A DNA stretch of 64,000 nt from Oscillospiraceae bacterium (GCA_021769725.1 JAETSI010000006.1:1-64000); one strand, 5' to 3'. Positions 1 to 9,373 are shown, counted from the first letter of the stretch. Program-made: numbers and translations. The notes: a model not told the origin generated them from the letters alone.

Positions 1-41
1 GCTTCTTAAATTCCTCATCATACTGTCTTACTGTTCCCATC
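1..41 (-). CDS. N-terminus of a probable IS3-type transposase OrfA (partial, runs off window)
   Basis: Reverse strand reads ATGGGAACAGTAAGACAGTATGATGAGGAATTTAAGAAGC = MGTVRQYDEEFKK..., resembling IS3 OrfA N-termini; GGAGGG-like RBS just upstream. Confidence 0.45.
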
Positions 42-101
42 TTTGACACCCTCCTTTTTTATTTTATCATACATTGATTGTCTGGATTGTGTCAAGTTTT
101 A

Positions 102-227
102 TTATACAACATCAAACTTCTCCATCGCCGTTCCGAATCGCACCATTTCATGTGCAATAAAAGGGAGCATCAGCCCGTACTCGGCAGCCTTAACTTCAAT
201 CTTATGCAGTATCTTCTCCTTAGTCAT
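102..227 (-). CDS. Small hypothetical protein (41 aa), paralogue of the C-terminal half of the upstream ORF
   Basis: MTKEKILHKIEVKAAEYGLMLPFIAHEMVRFGTAMEKFDVV; start codon overlaps the stop region of the 220..483 ORF. KAAEYGLMLPFIAHEMVRFGT parallels KANEYGMTLRAITREMLRIGT. Confidence 0.55.
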   Translation of the reverse strand: MTKEKILHKIEVKAAEYGLMLPFIAHEMVRFGTAMEKFDVV

Positions 228-483
228 TGGCGTCCTCGTCTCGTTTATCCAAAATTGCAAACATATTGTTGAGGTCAGTACCAATTCGTAGCATTTCACG
301 TGTGATTGCACGAAGCGTCATGCCGTACTCATTCGCTTTCTGCTCAATCATTTTCGGATCAGAAACCGTATTCGACCAGCCGTCGGGCTTATCTTTACTA
401 AGCTGTCGGAACACCAATGCCCACTGTATCGTTTCTGCAAAATCCCAGATCGAACCATTCCAGCGCCACTCTTTCATATTCAT
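220..483 (-). CDS. Hypothetical protein (87 aa), possible toxin/partner of the Phd-like protein
   Basis: Overlaps the 3' end of the Phd-like ORF by 4 nt; no family recognised. Confidence 0.55.
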   Translation of the reverse strand: MNMKEWRWNGSIWDFAETIQWALVFRQLSKDKPDGWSNTVSDPKMIEQKANEYGMTLRAITREMLRIGTDLNNMFAILDKRDEDAND

Positions 484-671
484 TCCTCCGTTGAAATTTC
501 AATTTTTTGACCTGTCAAGCGCTCATAGTATTCAATTGCCATGAGCAGAACGACAGAACCGTCATCACATCTGATCGCTACCGGATTGCCGTAGCGAAGC
601 AAAAAGTCATCGTCCTCTATATGATCGCACAGCTCCTGCTGCGAGATCATGTTGATATACGGCAGCTTCAT
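480..671 (-). CDS. Phd/YefM-like antitoxin family protein
   Basis: MKLPYINMISQQELCDHIEDDDFLLRYGNPVAIRCDDGSVVLLMAIEYYERLTGQKIE: Phd-like pattern (x-YGNPVxI...DG...VLL...YE-RL). Confidence 0.6.
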   Translation of the reverse strand: MKLPYINMISQQELCDHIEDDDFLLRYGNPVAIRCDDGSVVLLMAIEYYERLTGQKIEISTEE

Positions 672-1004
672 GATAATTCCCCCTTATGCTGCTACAGCCA
701 CAGACTGCCGCTGTAGACAGGCGTGATCTTGCTGACTATTATGCCATAGGATCAGGATTTTGTCAATTGAACTGTCAGTTTACTTTTAACAGCCGATGTT
801 AAAGATCCTGCAGCGAAATTTCACGTTTTTGGGTCTATACTTCATTCGGCTGAATTACAAAATACAAACAATTGTATGTATTTTCAGTGTACTGAAAGTT
901 CAATAGCGGTGTTTCAATTGTCTGAAATGTTTAGAAATTTCTCTGATGTGTATAAAAATCATGGGAAAGTTTGGCGGTTTTAACGATGCAATTTCATTAT
1001 CATT

Positions 1005-1367
1005 TTATCTGATAATCAGCTCAGCAAGTGTATCGCAGAACGCCTCACGAAGAGGCGGCGAGCCTTTTGCCTTTATGCCCGCCCAGCGAATTAAATCTGC
1101 GATCCGCTTTTCCGCCATTGCACGATTTTTCTGAACGATTAGTTCTTCCACAGGCTGGTCAACCAGTTCAGCAAGAATAAACAAATGCTCTGCTGACGGG
1201 AGCGTTTCTCCGCGAAACCATTTGTATACTGCCTGCGGACTTTTGAGTTTTAATACATCCTGCAATATAGCAGGGGTAATTTTCTTTTGTTCGCACAGCA
1301 TTTTTATGTGATGTCCGGTTTCTCGCAAATCTATAAAGCCTCTCAATATTATCAGCCTCCATTGCAT
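1005..1367 (-). CDS. XRE-like helix-turn-helix protein
   Basis: HIKMLCEQKKITPAILQDVLKLKSPQAVYKWFRGETLPSAEHLFILAELVDQPVEELIV matches an XRE HTH. Confidence 0.75.
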   Translation of the reverse strand: MQWRLIILRGFIDLRETGHHIKMLCEQKKITPAILQDVLKLKSPQAVYKWFRGETLPSAEHLFILAELVDQPVEELIVQKNRAMAEKRIADLIRWAGIKAKGSPPLREAFCDTLAELIIR

Positions 1368-1523
1368 TCAGATGATAGTATCTTACCGTCTTTTGCAATA
1401 AAATACAAGAGGTTGATTTTCACAAAATACTGCTGCAAAATTTGTCGGGTATGGTGAATAGACTTTACATTCAGCTGTTGGTATAATGTCTGGTACAAAT
1501 ACATTCAGCAGGAGGTATTTTAC

Positions 1524-1778
1524 ATGAATAAAAAGATCGGCAGAGAAGCTATGATTCTGCAAAAGCGCAGGAAAGAAATGGGAATGACGCAGACTGATGT
1601 TGCCGGACAAGTCGGAATACAGCTTCAGCAGTATCAGCTGTATGAATACGGAAAGCGCAAGGTGTCCAGTAGCAGTATGCTCCTTGGTCTGCGGCTTTGT
1701 GCTGTGCTGGAATTGGATCCCTATGAGCTTATTTTTGAAAAAAGTACAGACTGGGTGAAAAAGGTACGCAAGCTGTAA
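1524..1778 (+). CDS. XRE family transcriptional regulator
   Basis: LQKRRKEMGMTQTDVAGQVGIQLQQYQLYEYGKRKVSSSSMLLGLRLCAVLELDPYEL; AGGAGG RBS upstream. Confidence 0.85.
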   Translation: MNKKIGREAMILQKRRKEMGMTQTDVAGQVGIQLQQYQLYEYGKRKVSSSSMLLGLRLCAVLELDPYELIFEKSTDWVKKVRKL

Positions 1779-2007
1779 GGAAACTGCGAATATCATTTTG
1801 TCGATTATTAACAAAATGCATTGGATTATTCCCTTCTAACTTCTACGCTGAAAATTTGGCAATTACAACTCCGGAGTTGTGGACAAGAAAAATGGAATAT
1901 GGTAATATGTCCATAGGCTTGAAAAGCCCTAAAATACATTGTTTTGGAGGAATGCGTATGAATGAAAAAAAGATAAAACCTGATTCGGCGCTGCCGATTA
2001 TCAGGGG

Positions 2008-3424
2008 GTGCAGAATTTGAAGGATGTACAAAAAGCCGTCGCAGAGCGAGCATCACACCCAATCAGCGCTCCTGCAGGCAGCAGTTTTGAGACAGAACGG
2101 CAACGGCAGAGAACTGCTGTAGGCAGACAGTTTGATGCACTGGACGGCACCCGTATCCGGAAGATCAGCGCATTGTCGGATGCAGATTCCGGCGGTTCCC
2201 AGAGAAAACTACGTGTTGCAGCTTACTGCCGTGTCAGCATTGACGATCTCGATCAGGCGCTTTCGATTCATATGCAGAAAAGAGTTTATCGGGAGAAAAT
2301 CAAGGCAAATCCCGAATGGATCTACGCCGGAACCTACGTGGACAACGGATTTTCCGGAACCAATACAACGCATAGACCAGGCTTCTTAAAATTGATCGAT
2401 GACTGCCGGGCGGGAAAAAATCGACATGATCATCACGAAAGCGGTCTCGCGTTTCGCGAGAAATCTGCTCGACTGCATCGGCTATATCGAAGAGCTGAGT
2501 AATCTGAATCCCCCGGTTCGGGTATTTTTTGAACAGGAAGGTCTTGACACCAGCGTACAGACAAGCGGCATTATTCTGTTTGTACTGGCGATGGTTGCCG
2601 AGGAAGAAAGTCATATGAAAAGCGAAGCGATGCTGCTTTCGCTGGAATGGCGGTTCAGCCGAGGACGTTTTCTTACACCTGCATTGTTCGGTTACGATAA
2701 GATTGAAGTGCCGGATGGTTTTGGCGGCAAACGGAAAATGCTGGACATCAATCCACAGGAGGCAAAGGTAGTAAAATGGATGTACGCAATGCTGCTCAAT
2801 GGCAGTACGCCGGAAGAAATCGCAGGTGTTCTCACAGAGCTGCAGATTCCTACAGGAGGCAGACGGAAGGACGGCTCGCCAAATACAAACTGGATGCCCG
2901 GCGGATTGGTTTCCCTAATGCGAAACGAAAGATACTGCGGAGACGTACTTGCAAGAAAAACATATACCCCTAATTTCAAAGATCATAAGGCAAAAAAGAA
3001 TTGCGGGAAAAAGAACAAGTACTTTCAGGCAGATCATCATGAGGCGATCGTTACCAGAGCGGTATGGAACGCCGCACAGCGAATCCTGAACAGCCGTCGG
3101 TTCGGTCATGAGGGTTCTTATCTTCCGATGCAAATCATTGACAAGGGCGTTCTTGCAGGATTCATTTCTATGAACCGCTCATGGGCAGGCTTTGATACAG
3201 AGGACTATTACCGTGCATCACAAATTGCAATGGGGCTGCTTGACGAAGATCTGGAGGATGATCTTGAAAATGAATATCTTCCGGACGGCGGTCACAGGCT
3301 CGCCGGACTGATCGACGATCATGGCATTTCACAGATCGCCCGTGAACTGACGGAAGCCGAGCAGCAGATCAGAGATCAAGTCCAAGATTCAGGCTGTGGC
3401 AGATGCGGTCACCGGAGTTGCTGA
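2008..3424 (+). pseudogene. Serine recombinase (resolvase/recombinase), frameshifted and probably 3'-truncated
   Basis: ORF 2008..2502 (LRVAAYCRVSIDDLDQALS...YVDNGFSGTNTTHRPGFLKLIDDCRAGK) continues in another frame in ORF 2399..3424 (KIDMIITKAVSRFARNLLDCIGYIEELSN...). Switch point at GGGAAAAAATCG near 2415. Confidence 0.85.
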
Positions 3425-4634
3425 TAAAATCAAAAGCTTTCTGCACTTTTCCGTTCCGGACGAAGGTCCTCTGACGGACTTTGAATCTTGGATGCCGGAC
3501 TTTATGCAGGGACTTGCTGACGGTATTTCGGCAAATGCAGGAATTGTGGGCGATGCTCTCAGCACCTTCGGTACAAATGTTACGACTGCACTTACAGATA
3601 CGTTCAAAACTGCAATGAGCAATATTGTGACTACAGTGCAGACGTTCATGGAGAATACTCTGACCGAAGTCACCAACGTTTGGAATAACATCAGCACTTC
3701 AATGACGACTGTTCTTACCAATATCGGAAACGCTGTCAAAAATGGTTGGAACGCAATTACAATGTCAATCAGGACTTCCCTTGAAAATATAAAGACCGCA
3801 GTCAGCACAAGCTGGAACGCAGTCAAAAACATCGTAACAACGGCGATAAACAGCATTAAAACTGTAATCTCAACTGTGTGGAATGCTATCAAAAATTTCA
3901 TTTCCACAGGTCAGCTTGACATTAAAAATACCGTAAATACAATGTGGACGGCGATTTCTGATGGTGTGAAAAATACCGTTAATTCGGTCAAATCCGCTGT
4001 ATCTTCGGCTTGGAATGCTATGCCCGATGCAGTTCGAGGGGCGATGAATAATGTCCGTGATACCGTTTTCAATATCTGGGATAACGTGAAAAGTGGCGTT
4101 TCTGACAGGCTGGGCGGTATTCGTGACGCAGTTTCAAGCGGACTGAATTTCGCTGCGGACTGTATCAGAAATATCGTCAATTCCTCGTGGCAGTGGGGCT
4201 ATGACATTATGCAAAACCTCATCAACGGAATCCGCTATATGCTGTCTGATTTAATCAACACAGTCGCAGATGTGGCGAATTCTATCTGGGAGTATCTGCA
4301 CTTCTCCGTTCCCGAAAAAGGACCGCTTACCGATTTTGAAAGTTGGATGCCGGACTTTATGAAAGGACTTGCAAAGGGTATTGACAAAAGCAGAAAATAT
4401 GTAGAATCGGCTATCGAGGGTGTGTCTGAGGCGATGCAGCTTACGATGACCTCGGGACTTAGCATGAAGCTTGACGGCATTTCGGGGGCGATGATGAACG
4501 GCGGCAGCGGTACGACTGTCATCAACAACTACAACAACGACAACAGCCGGACAGTCAACCAGACGAATAACTCGCCGAAGTCGCTGTCACGGCTGGAAAT
4601 TTATCGACAGACGAGGAATGCCTTGAAAACGTAA
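3396..4634 (+). CDS. Phage tail tape-measure protein C-terminal remnant
   Basis: Repeated motif FLHFSVPDEGPLTDFESWMPDFMQGLADGI / YLHFSVPEKGPLTDFESWMPDFMKGLAKGI, with Thr/Asn-rich heptad-like WNAI..I repeats typical of Firmicutes phage tape measures. Confidence 0.75.
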   Translation: MADAVTGVADKIKSFLHFSVPDEGPLTDFESWMPDFMQGLADGISANAGIVGDALSTFGTNVTTALTDTFKTAMSNIVTTVQTFMENTLTEVTNVWNNISTSMTTVLTNIGNAVKNGWNAITMSIRTSLENIKTAVSTSWNAVKNIVTTAINSIKTVISTVWNAIKNFISTGQLDIKNTVNTMWTAISDGVKNTVNSVKSAVSSAWNAMPDAVRGAMNNVRDTVFNIWDNVKSGVSDRLGGIRDAVSSGLNFAADCIRNIVNSSWQWGYDIMQNLINGIRYMLSDLINTVADVANSIWEYLHFSVPEKGPLTDFESWMPDFMKGLAKGIDKSRKYVESAIEGVSEAMQLTMTSGLSMKLDGISGAMMNGGSGTTVINNYNNDNSRTVNQTNNSPKSLSRLEIYRQTRNALKT

Positions 4635-4664
4635 AAAGGAGCGATTTAGATGTCGCTCCTTTAG
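4635..4664 (+). terminator. Rho-independent terminator-like hairpin
   Basis: AAAGGAGCGA-tttagatg-TCGCTCCTTT just after the tape-measure stop codon. Confidence 0.6.
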
Positions 4665-4684
4665 TTTAATATAATTTGTGTCAT

Positions 4685-5320
4685 TTAATTTAAGTTATTA
4701 ATTTCATTTTGCAAATTTGCTAAAAACCGCCCTGCGTGAGCACCATCCATTTGTGTGTGATGAAACTGAAAAGAAATTGTCAGATAATATCTAAGAAACT
4801 TCTTCTTGTATTTTCCCCAGATGATAAATGGATTATTAAATATGCCACTATTCATTCCAACAGCACCATCAATTTCCGTATCAATAATTGCTGATGTACC
4901 TATTACCATACTGTTATCTGATAAATCTCTATCTTGACATTTATCAGCAACCTGCGAAGTGTAAATTAGATATTCTTCATTGAATTTATCCAAATCAGCA
5001 TTAAACAAAATATCGCAGGAATTGACTTCTCCATCTTTATTTTTAACAATTGTATTTACAGCAATTGAATTGTATTGAAGTAATTTATCACCGACTGGAA
5101 GAATGTAAAATTCCTTTACCAATACTGCGGATTTTCCAATACAGTAATCAAGCAGCATATTAAATTTCAGATGTCTTTTCTTGCTTAACTTGATTAGTTT
5201 TGTTACATCTATTGTTTTGAAAAACGTTACCATTGGATTTGGAGCTTTCATCCAAAGTTCGTATGCCATAGAACGTGTTGTCATTTTTGGATCAATTTCT
5301 TGTACCATTATTTCCTCCAT
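4685..5320 (-). CDS. CatA-like O-acetyltransferase (chloramphenicol acetyltransferase family)
   Basis: Active-site-like FQFHHTQMDGAHAGRFLANLQNEIN near the C-terminus; CAT-like length and layout. Confidence 0.8.
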   Translation of the reverse strand: MEEIMVQEIDPKMTTRSMAYELWMKAPNPMVTFFKTIDVTKLIKLSKKRHLKFNMLLDYCIGKSAVLVKEFYILPVGDKLLQYNSIAVNTIVKNKDGEVNSCDILFNADLDKFNEEYLIYTSQVADKCQDRDLSDNSMVIGTSAIIDTEIDGAVGMNSGIFNNPFIIWGKYKKKFLRYYLTISFQFHHTQMDGAHAGRFLANLQNEINNLN

Positions 5321-5386
5321 GAATTATAATTTGAATATAAAATGCACCCGGCTTTTTAGTATATCACATTTTCTTGAAAAAGTCAA

Positions 5387-6602
5387 TCACGAATGAAGTG
5401 ATATATTCTCCTTTTTCAGAATTCTTTGACTTGTCATATCGATTCCAATTGCGCCAAGCGGTGCAGTGATTAAAATTGCAAGTACTGCAACAGATAATAC
5501 AATTTTTCCACACGGCAATCCAAGCGCAAGTGGAACAGAACCAATTGCTGCCTGTACGGTTGCTTTCGGAAGATAAGAAATAATACAGAAAATCTTTTCT
5601 TTCAGGTTCAATTCCGTCCCCACCATACAAACTGCAACACCAACAGCACGAAATGCAAGAGCAATAAAAATCATGGCTATTGCAGATAATCCGGAAGCAA
5701 GCGTATATCGAATGTCAACAGCAGCGCCAACCAAAACAAACAACAGGATTTCTGCTGCGATCCACAAGCTTTCCAAATTTTTGTGAAAGCCTTTCAGATA
5801 CATTTTTAACAGATTTGATTTTGATGACACAAGCCATTGCAACAACAGCAAGAAAACCTGATACGGCGAGATGTTCATTTAATACGGTTTCGATGGACAT
5901 AAGTAGAAATGACATTGCCAGCATCACGATTACCTTTGTGCTGTTTCTGATTTTCTGATTTCTCTGGTAAGATTTTTCAAAGAAAAAATGCACGGTAAAT
6001 CCTGTCAGAATACCAAGCAAAATGCCAAGAACAATGGAAATAGGAATATTCAAGAAGTCAATAATATGAGCCGAACCACCTTGTGCTATTGTTACAAAAG
6101 TACTGAATAGTACGATCACAAATATATCATCGCACGAAGCTCCTGCAAGGATCATTTGCGGTATACTCTTTTCTGTACCTGTTTTTTCCTCGATCAGCTT
6201 TACCATTCTGGGTACAACAACAGCGGGAGAAACTGCACTTAGTACTGCTCCCAAAACAGCCGATTCCATTCGACTGACACCAAGAAAACCGGGTGCAAAG
6301 CATAAATATCCGATAATTTCAAAGCAGGCAGGAACGAAAGACATCATAATTGCAGGTCTGCCTACCTTTTTCAAATCCGAAAGATTTAGTGAGAGTCCTG
6401 CTTTTATTAAAATGATGATCAACGCAATTTGCCGAAGTTCCGAGGATATTCCAAGAATAGATGAATCAAGCCAATCTAACACAAATGGTCCGGTTAAAAT
6501 TCCAACGGCAAGCATTCCAATAATTCTTGGCAGTTTGATTTTTTGAAAAATTTCAGCAGCTGAAAGACCAACAAGAAAAATAATGGCAAGTGACAACAAC
6601 AT
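5387..6602 (-). pseudogene. Cation:proton antiporter (CPA family), frameshifted
   Basis: ORF 5715..6602 (LSLAIIFLVGLSAAEIFQKIKLPRIIGMLAVGILTGPFVL...) continues in ORF 5387..5878 (...WIAAEILLFVLVGAAVDIRY...). One extra nucleotide near 5761-5770 (AAGCTT[G]TGGATC). Confidence 0.8.
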
Positions 6603-6745
6603 AAAATCTCCTCCTTAAAATAAAAAAGCTGACAACATCTGCGTAGAATGCAGACGTCATCAGCTTTATAAGCGGTTTAGGTTTCCCAAACTCCGCTTTC
6701 TTACGTCAGCTTTGCTATATCTTTTTTCTGCTCTATTTCCTTCCT
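6603..6745 (-). promoter_or_regulatory. Structured 5' leader of the antiporter: hairpin domain plus intrinsic terminator (putative riboswitch/attenuator)
   Basis: Minus strand: AAGCGG-AG-UUUGGGAAACCUAAA-CCGCUU hairpin followed by AAAGCUGAUGACGUCUGC-AUUCUAC-GCAGAUGUUGUCAGCUUUUUUA, immediately before the AAGGAGG RBS. Confidence 0.6.
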
Positions 6746-6776
6746 CAACTTTGGTTATTTTGCCTATTGATTTTTC

Positions 6777-9141
6777 TTAGCAGGTTTCAGATGAATTATT
6801 CTCGATGGTAAGAGCCTTGCCGTATGTGTCTTGAATAGTATATGTACCGTCATTTTGTTTGGTGATCGTCCAATTCCGGGCGCTGCTCTGAATGGCACTG
6901 CCGTTTTTTTCTGATATAAATAGTCCGCTGTTGAGATTTTTTATCGTATAAGTGCCGCTGTTGACAGTTGGATAAACAGGGGATATTTTCCAAAGCTGGC
7001 AGTCGCCGCCCCAGTAATTCCATTGATTTACGTTTCCGCCGTTTTCAGTTGACCATTCAAATACGTCAAGTCCTGCCGCATCTCCGGAACATTTAGAAAT
7101 AATGCCGTAGTATGCCCCGTTTTTAACAAGCTTCCAGAGCTGATTATCAGAACCGGTATATTTCTGTAATTCGATGTTTACGCCGTTATCTGCGGAGATT
7201 TCCGAAACAGCAAGGCATTTGGATTCGTCTCCAAGGGAAACTATTCTGCAATATCCGTCATTTTCTGAAATAATCCTCCATTGCTGTGCAAAGCTGGAAT
7301 TTTTCTCCCACTGTTGGATATTAGTGCCGATATCAAGTTTGCCGTCCGGTAAATCAAGAACAAGCCCGCTGTTTTTATTGGAAATAAAGTATGAAATACC
7401 GCTTAACAGATCTGTTTCGTCTATTTTGACTGTCTTTCCGGTTTCGCCGGCTGTTTCCTGTGCATAAACAAGATTACAGTCCGGTTTGGAATAGTCAAAA
7501 AGACCGGATCTTTCCTTTCCAGTGAATTCCTTTGTTTGAGCGCCCCAGACAGTCTGGTTATTGTTTCCGACAGCGGTAAAGGACATAATTTTTTTCCGTT
7601 TTCGTCCTGTGCAGCAATGAAATATCCGCTGTATTTCTGGTTTCCGACAGTAATTTCTGCGGCAGAACTATCTTTTGCCTGAGACCATGTTCCGGTTGCT
7701 GCACCGCTGATCTTTCCGTCTGTGCTGAGTGTTATTTTTATGTAGTTGTTTATGTTGGAATCAGTTGCAGTTCCGTGATTAATAAATTCGTAATCGCCGG
7801 CAATATCTGATGTTTCATATCCGAATTCTGCCATTACATCGCCGCTGTATTCATAAGGTACGATAACCGGCCAACCTTCATCGTTAAAGTACATTGAATG
7901 TGTACGTACTTCATGGAATTCATAGCCATCGTCAAATCTCGCATGATAGAAAAGATACCATTTTCCGTCGCTGTCACGCAGAACAGAATTATGTCCGCAC
8001 GCCATATAGGCTTTGTCAAGACTGCTGAACTTGTAGTTTCCCATAACTTTGAGTCCCACCGAGTCAAGGTTAGTGTTTTGACCTAAAACTGCCGGGTTGC
8101 CTGCCGCATCGTAAAACGGGCCTGAGGGGCTTTCGGAACGGAATACACGCATATTGTAGCTGCCGTCAGACAGAAGTCCGCCGTATGTGACCCAGAGGTA
8201 ATAGTATCCGTTATCCGGATTATACTCGATAAACGGACCTTCTCCGGATTTGTAATATCCGCCTGAGATTTTAGCGCCAAAGTAGCTGTCGATTATTCTT
8301 CCGTCAGCAGTTTTTCCGCTTTTCGGGTGGATACATTTTCCGGTGGAGGGATCAATTTCAAGAGTGAAGATTCCTCCCGACCATGAGCCGTAGCACATAT
8401 ATATTGTACCGTCTGTTCCGTAATAGATTGTCGGGTCAATTGCGTTCGGATAAAGATAATTATTGTAATTCTTGTTGCTGAACCAGTTGCTGTTGTAGGT
8501 TACTTCTCCGGAAGCAATCAGTTCGTCAACGTTGGTAGAAGTATATTTTCGGTTGACATTCTTTGTAGAGCTTGTTACATAGCTGTCGTTCTCTGTAAAT
8601 CCCGAGTAGATCAATGTATCAACAAAGGTGTATGGGCCTTCAAGTTTTTTCGATGCTGCAAATCCTATTACAGAGCGCATATAGGTAGAGGAAGTGCAGA
8701 AATACATCAGATATGCGCCTTTTGTGCCGTCTGAATTCACATATTCGGGGTTCCATATAACATCTGGTGCCCATACTGCAAATCCGCTGGAATTCGGCTT
8801 TGTAATATCACAGTCCTCAAGATTTTCGCCTGCCCAGTCAAAAGCCTTTTTGAGGTTCTGAGAAAGATCGCCGAATACAACGTTTCCTGACGCAGTATAG
8901 CCGTTTGTGAAACATGTCCAGTTTTGCAGATCTTTTGACTTTGCCGCTTCGATGTGTGAACCCCAGACATAGTATGTACCGTCCTCTGCTTTAAATATGG
9001 ATGGGTCGTGAACGGATACACGTGTTTTTCCGGAGGCTGCGTCCGTGCTGATATTATATGAAATATCTGTTTTGGATACTGAAAACAGCATTGCTCCTGA
9101 GAGGGTGAGAGCTGCTGCTTTCTGAAAAAAATCTTTTTCAT
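6777..9141 (-). CDS. Secreted GH43-type glycoside hydrolase with C-terminal ricin-type lectin (CBM13-like) domain; reading frame interrupted twice
   Basis: ORF 7421..9091 (VSVHDPSIFKAEDGTYYVWGSHIEAAKSKDLQNW..., GH43 signature) and ORF 6777..7586 (SGLVLDLPDGKLDIGTNIQQWEKNSSFAQQWRII...QLWKL, ricin-lectin QxW repeats). The signal peptide (ATG at 9141) is out of frame at a T7 run and the lectin domain at an A7 run. Confidence 0.8.
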
Positions 9142-9302
9142 ATGGTCACTCCTTGTTAAATCTGTTAAAAAATGTGCCTAATAATTTATCCGTTAACAGA
9201 TTATTAATTATTTTCTTTCAGTATACACTATTTTTCTGGATTTGTCAATAAAAAATGATATAAATACACGGTATTTCAACGAGTAAATACAGTTTAAAAA
9301 AT

Positions 9303-9333
9303 AAAAGCACGCCGATTAAGGCATGCTTTTTGC
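9303..9333. terminator. Terminator-like hairpin
   Basis: AAAAGCACGCCGATTAAGGCATGCTTTTT. Confidence 0.55.
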
Positions 9334-9373
9334 GTTAAGACCTGTATGCGTACGATGCAGAACGGCTTCTGAA

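Noticed and set aside
3389-3907. 172-aa hydrophobic minus ORF opposite the tape-measure gene
   Set aside because: Antisense artefact of a Thr/Asn/Val-repeat sequence; plus-strand tape-measure motifs are clear.
3500-4300. Repetitive tape-measure DNA considered as a CRISPR-like or tandem-repeat array
   Set aside because: Repeats are degenerate at DNA level and coding; no fixed repeat/spacer periodicity.
8737-9141. 134-aa ORF starting MKKIFFRKQQLS overlapping GH43
   Set aside because: It is the frame-shifted reading of the GH43 signal peptide and N-terminus, not a separate gene.
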